DNA of 64,000 nt from Clostridiales bacterium (lineage in GTDB: Bacteria > Bacillota > Clostridia > Christensenellales > Aristaeellaceae). The stretch spans positions 202,208-266,207 of the forward strand of contig JAHZHZ010000001.1 of the NCBI GenBank assembly GCA_019419995.1, read 5' to 3'. Below are positions 60,731 to 64,000 of the stretch, piece by piece; position 1 is the stretch's first letter, and every line of letters starts with the position of its first letter. Made by a program: the position numbers and the translations under genes. Under the pieces are notes generated by a model, which saw only the letters and a list, made by a program, of their open reading frames with translations, was not told the origin of the DNA and did not search any database.

Positions 60731-63700
60731 ATGTTCGCACATCTGCATTTACATACGGAATATTCACTGCTGGACGGAGCTTGCCGCATCAAACCGCTGA
60801 TGAAGCGCCTGAAGGAGTTGGGAATGGATGCCTGTGCCGTGACCGACCACGGTGCGATGTATGGTGTGCTGGAATTTTACCGGGCAGCAAAGGCCGAAGG
60901 CATTCATCCGGTCATCGGCTGCGAGGTGTACGTCTGCGAGGATATGAATCAAAAGGGCAGTTATGCTCGTGAATCCAGCCATTTGATTCTGCTGTGCGAG
61001 AATCAGACGGGATATCAGAATCTTTCTGCGTTGGTGAGCGAGAGTTGGATTCGGGGCTATTACTATCGTCCCAGGGTGGATTATGACCTTCTGAGGAAGC
61101 ATCATGAGGGCTTGATTGCCCTGTCGGCCTGCCTGTCGGGAGATTTGCCCAAGCTGCTGCTGGATCGCCGGGAAAATGATGCCCGAGCCATGGCCCGGCG
61201 ATATCTGGAAATCTTTGGAGAGGATCATTTCTTTATTGAACTTCAGGATCACGGCCTGCCCCAGCAAAAGCAGGTGCTGCCACGCCTGGTAAAGCTGGCG
61301 AGGGAGATGGAAATCCCCATGGTGGTCTCCAATGACTGCCACTATCTGACTCGGGAAGATGCGAGCATGCAGGAAGTGCTGATGTGCATTCAGACGGGAA
61401 AGACTCTTCAGGATGAAAACCGCATGCGCATGGAAAGCGATCAGCTATACGTCAAATCAGAAGCGGAAATGCGCGCGGCCTTTCCCAACTTTGGGGATGC
61501 CATTGAACGCACGGAGGAAATTGCCAGGCGCTGTCAGGTGGAATTTGATTTTTCCACCACTCATCTGCCTCGTTTTCCTCTGCCTGAAGGGGAAACGGAT
61601 GATGCAGCCTATCTCCGCCGCCTGTGCGAGTCGGGCGTGGAGCGGCTCTACGGCCAGGAGCGTACGGACGTATGGGAACGTTTAAATTATGAGCTGGGCG
61701 TCATTGAGTCCATGGGATATGTGGACTATTTTCTCATTGTCTGGGACTTTATTCACTACGCCAAGACCCATGGCGTGGGAGTGGGACCGGGGCGCGGCAG
61801 TGGTGCAGGCTCCATCGTGGCCTATTGCCTGGGAATTACCGAAATTGATCCATTAAAATATAATTTGCTCTTTGAACGATTTTTGAACCCGGAACGCATT
61901 TCCATGCCTGATATCGACTGTGACTTTGACTACGAACGCCGAGGACAGGTAATAGAATATGTGCGTCGGCGCTATGGATCGGACCATGTGGCACAGATCA
62001 TAACCTTTGGTACCATGGCGGCGAGAGCGGCTATTCGGGACGTGGGCCGGGTGCTGGGCATGAACTACCCGCAGACGGATGCTATCGCCAAGATGGTGCC
62101 CTTTGAACTGAATATGACTTTGGAGCGTGCTCTGAATATCAGCCCTGAACTTAAGAGTGCTTATGACTCAGATTCCCAAGTGCGCAGGCTGATTGACATG
62201 GCCCGCAAGCTGGAGGGCATGCCCCGCAATACATCCACCCATGCTGCGGGCGTGCTGATTACGGCCCGACCCGTGGTGGACTATCTGCCCCTTCAAAAAA
62301 ATGATGATGTGATCACCACTCAGTTCCCCATGGGCGATGTGGAGGCACTGGGGCTTTTGAAGATGGATTTCCTGGGCCTGCGCACGCTCAACGTGATCAT
62401 GGATACGGAGGAGATGGTGGCCGAGGGCGGAGGAGAGCATATCGCCACGGAGGAGATCCCCTTTGACGATGCGGGCGTTTACGAGATGATCTCCAATGGC
62501 GATACGGATGGCGTGTTTCAATTGGAATCTTCGGGCATGCGCCAGTTTTTGCAGAGTATGCGCCCTGGCAGCTTTGAGGACATCATTGCCGCCATTTCCC
62601 TCTATCGCCCCGGCCCAATGGAATCCATTCCTCGCTACATTGCAGGCAAGGAAGATCCTTCCAGCGTGCGCTACATCACCCCTCAGCTCAAACCCATATT
62701 GGATGTTACCTACGGCTGCATGGTCTATCAGGAGCAGGTAATGCAGATTGTACGGGATCTGGCGGGCTACTCCATGGGCAGAAGTGATCTGGTTCGCCGA
62801 GCTATGGCCAAGAAAAAGCATGATGTCATGGCCCGGGAAAAGCAGAACTTCATCTATGGATTGGAGGAAGATGGCAAGATCGTAGTGCCCGGCTGTGTAC
62901 GCAACGGCGTATCTGCCCAGGCGGCAGAACAAATCTTTGATGAAATGACCGCTTTTGCCAGTTATGCCTTCAATAAATCCCATGCCGCAGCCTATGCGGT
63001 AGTGGCTGTGCAGACAGCATGGCTGAAGTTGCACTACCCAGTGGAATTCATGGCGGCACTGATGAATTCCATGACGTCCAATACGGACAAAATTGCCTAT
63101 TACATTCAGGCCCTGCGCAAGAGGGGCATTCCTGTGTTGCCGCCGGATGTGAATGAGTCTCAGGAGAAGTTCTCCGTGGGAAGTCTGGATGGGAAAAAAG
63201 GTGTGCGCTTTGGACTGGCGGGGGTAAAGAATTTGGGCCACAATGCCATCGCGGAGCTGGTGGCCGAGCGGGAGCGGGGTGGCGCCTATGTTAGTCTGTA
63301 TGATTTTATTGACCGCAACAGTGGCGGAGCTATCAATAAAAAGGGCGTGGAGAGTTTGATCCGCGCCGGTGCCTTTGATCGCCTGCCTGGGAAACGTAGC
63401 CAGAAGCTGCATGTGTTTGAAAAGGCCATGGATGGAGCCAGTCGACAGCAGAAGAATGTGCTGGCTGGTCAGATTTCTCTGTTTGATATGGACGATGGAG
63501 GTGTGCAAGCCCCGCCGCCGCCCATGCCGGACCTGAAGGAATTTGATCTCAATACCCGCCTGCAAATGGAGAAGGAAACTACAGGTGTATACATTTCCGG
63601 GCACCCGCTGGACGAGTATGCGCAGGAAATGAGCCGTCTGGAGATTAATTCCCGGTTTTTAAGCGAATTGAGCGAGCGGGAAGATGCGGGGGCATCCTAT

Positions 63701-64000
63701 GATCAGCGCAGCGTGCAGATGGGTGGGCTGATCGCCGAGCGCAAGCTCAAGGCGTCCCGCTCCGGCAGCATGATGGCCTTTGTGCAGCTGGAGGATCTCT
63801 ACGGGGTCACGGAGGTGCTGGTCTTCCCGAAGGTGTACGAGCGCCTGTCCGCGCAGCTGCAGAGCCGGGAGCCGGTGCTGATGACGGGCAAGCTCTCCAT
63901 CCGCGAGGACGAAGCGCCCAAGCTGCTGCTGGACCGCATGTCGCCGCTGCGGGGCGCGCCCGGGCAGGCGGCCGCGCCGGACGCGCCGCCGCGCCGCGCG
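60731..64000 (+). CDS. dnaE: DNA polymerase III subunit alpha (DnaE type), 3' end beyond the window
   Basis: Replicative DNA polymerase catalytic subunit, open from ATG 60731 to the window end (1090 codons seen). The PHP domain begins at once (HLHLHTEYSLLDG, H4-H8, then DHGAMYGVLEF and GCEVYV). The polymerase active site is PDIDCDF at about 393-399 (D394, D396), with GVGPGRGSGAGS before it and later the beta-binding and HhH regions (FNKSHAAAYAVVAVQTAWLK read in parts). An OB domain with VQLEDLYGVTEVLVFP lies near the end. The RBS is a weak GGGGGA. From about 63715 the base composition turns strongly GC-rich with matching codon choice, while the protein frame stays intact. Confidence 0.95.
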   Translation, partial: MFAHLHLHTEYSLLDGACRIKPLMKRLKELGMDACAVTDHGAMYGVLEFYRAAKAEGIHPVIGCEVYVCEDMNQKGSYARESSHLILLCENQTGYQNLSALVSESWIRGYYYRPRVDYDLLRKHHEGLIALSACLSGDLPKLLLDRRENDARAMARRYLEIFGEDHFFIELQDHGLPQQKQVLPRLVKLAREMEIPMVVSNDCHYLTREDASMQEVLMCIQTGKTLQDENRMRMESDQLYVKSEAEMRAAFPNFGDAIERTEEIARRCQVEFDFSTTHLPRFPLPEGETDDAAYLRRLCESGVERLYGQERTDVWERLNYELGVIESMGYVDYFLIVWDFIHYAKTHGVGVGPGRGSGAGSIVAYCLGITEIDPLKYNLLFERFLNPERISMPDIDCDFDYERRGQVIEYVRRRYGSDHVAQIITFGTMAARAAIRDVGRVLGMNYPQTDAIAKMVPFELNMTLERALNISPELKSAYDSDSQVRRLIDMARKLEGMPRNTSTHAAGVLITARPVVDYLPLQKNDDVITTQFPMGDVEALGLLKMDFLGLRTLNVIMDTEEMVAEGGGEHIATEEIPFDDAGVYEMISNGDTDGVFQLESSGMRQFLQSMRPGSFEDIIAAISLYRPGPMESIPRYIAGKEDPSSVRYITPQLKPILDVTYGCMVYQEQVMQIVRDLAGYSMGRSDLVRRAMAKKKHDVMAREKQNFIYGLEEDGKIVVPGCVRNGVSAQAAEQIFDEMTAFASYAFNKSHAAAYAVVAVQTAWLKLHYPVEFMAALMNSMTSNTDKIAYYIQALRKRGIPVLPPDVNESQEKFSVGSLDGKKGVRFGLAGVKNLGHNAIAELVAERERGGAYVSLYDFIDRNSGGAINKKGVESLIRAGAFDRLPGKRSQKLHVFEKAMDGASRQQKNVLAGQISLFDMDDGGVQAPPPPMPDLKEFDLNTRLQMEKETTGVYISGHPLDEYAQEMSRLEINSRFLSELSEREDAGASYDQRSVQMGGLIAERKLKASRSGSMMAFVQLEDLYGVTEVLVFPKVYERLSAQLQSREPVLMTGKLSIREDEAPKLLLDRMSPLRGAPGQAAAPDAPPRRA

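Noticed and set aside
62168..63604. 478-codon minus-strand frame inside dnaE
   Set aside because: Antisense shadow; the plus frame is continuous dnaE.
1..64000. CRISPR arrays and insertion sequences
   Set aside because: No regularly spaced repeats, cas genes, transposases or terminal inverted repeats were seen.

Overview
The window looks like chromosomal DNA of an anaerobic, low-to-mid GC Firmicute of the class Clostridia, probably gut-associated. The evidence is an oligopeptide and sugar ABC-transporter lifestyle, a YhcN/YlaJ-type lipoprotein of the kind found in spore formers, a DnaE-type replicative polymerase, consensus sigma-A promoters with strong AGGAGG ribosome binding sites, and no respiratory genes. 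Many exported proteins share signal peptides ending in A-E-E or A-E, and the two solute-binding proteins lack a lipobox. I recall this style from Christensenellales-like Clostridia, but the assignment is an inference. There is no CRISPR array, insertion sequence or rRNA, and no phage structural gene.

Layout. 1-4.4 kb: the 3' part of a glycerate 2-kinase, then a carbohydrate ABC importer (binding protein and two permeases) with a consensus promoter, an intercistronic hairpin and a strong terminator. 4.6-6.6 kb: a cell-wall hydrolase-like protein with no phage neighbours and an AT-rich XRE regulator with a membrane tail. 6.7-13.5 kb (minus strand): an exported M28 peptidase behind a leader of about 460 nt, then an OmpR-type two-component system co-transcribed with two exported proteins of unknown function. 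13.9-15.1 kb: two pseudogenes, an amidohydrolase 3' fragment and a TetR regulator lacking its start, abutting head to head at a deletion-like junction. 15.3 kb: tRNA-Ala(CGC). 15.7-21.7 kb: an Ig-like membrane-anchored protein, a DUF2461 protein, a phosphohexomutase and transketolase.

22.5-38.5 kb is a complete Wzx/Wzy-type exopolysaccharide locus. It has a BY-kinase-like ATPase with a degenerate P-loop, a chain-length protein, three glycosyltransferases, an EpsG-like polymerase, a flippase, and an initiating phosphoglycosyl transferase as the last gene. It also carries an unusual acylation module: two acyltransferase-3 proteins, an adenylate-forming ligase and a dedicated acyl carrier protein, with an SGNH hydrolase further down. 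A FkbM methyltransferase converges on it.

39.7-52 kb (minus strand) is a GntR regulator and a nine-gene operon: a five-component dipeptide ABC importer followed by an Asp/Glu-type racemase, an N-acyl-D-amino-acid deacylase, an M19 dipeptidase and an M28-like hydrolase. This reads as uptake and breakdown of peptides or acyl-amino acids containing D-residues, plausibly cell-wall derived.

52.4-56 kb: a fusion of a CoA-disulfide-reductase-like flavoprotein, a rhodanese and a sulfite-reductase-like domain, with a divergent LysR regulator. 56-60.7 kb: an MFS transporter, an HD hydrolase, a nucleoside kinase with an N-terminal aminoacyl-tRNA-synthetase-like region, a YhcN-like lipoprotein and a ComEA-like protein. 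From 60.7 kb to the end runs dnaE, whose last 280 or so bases become abruptly GC-rich.
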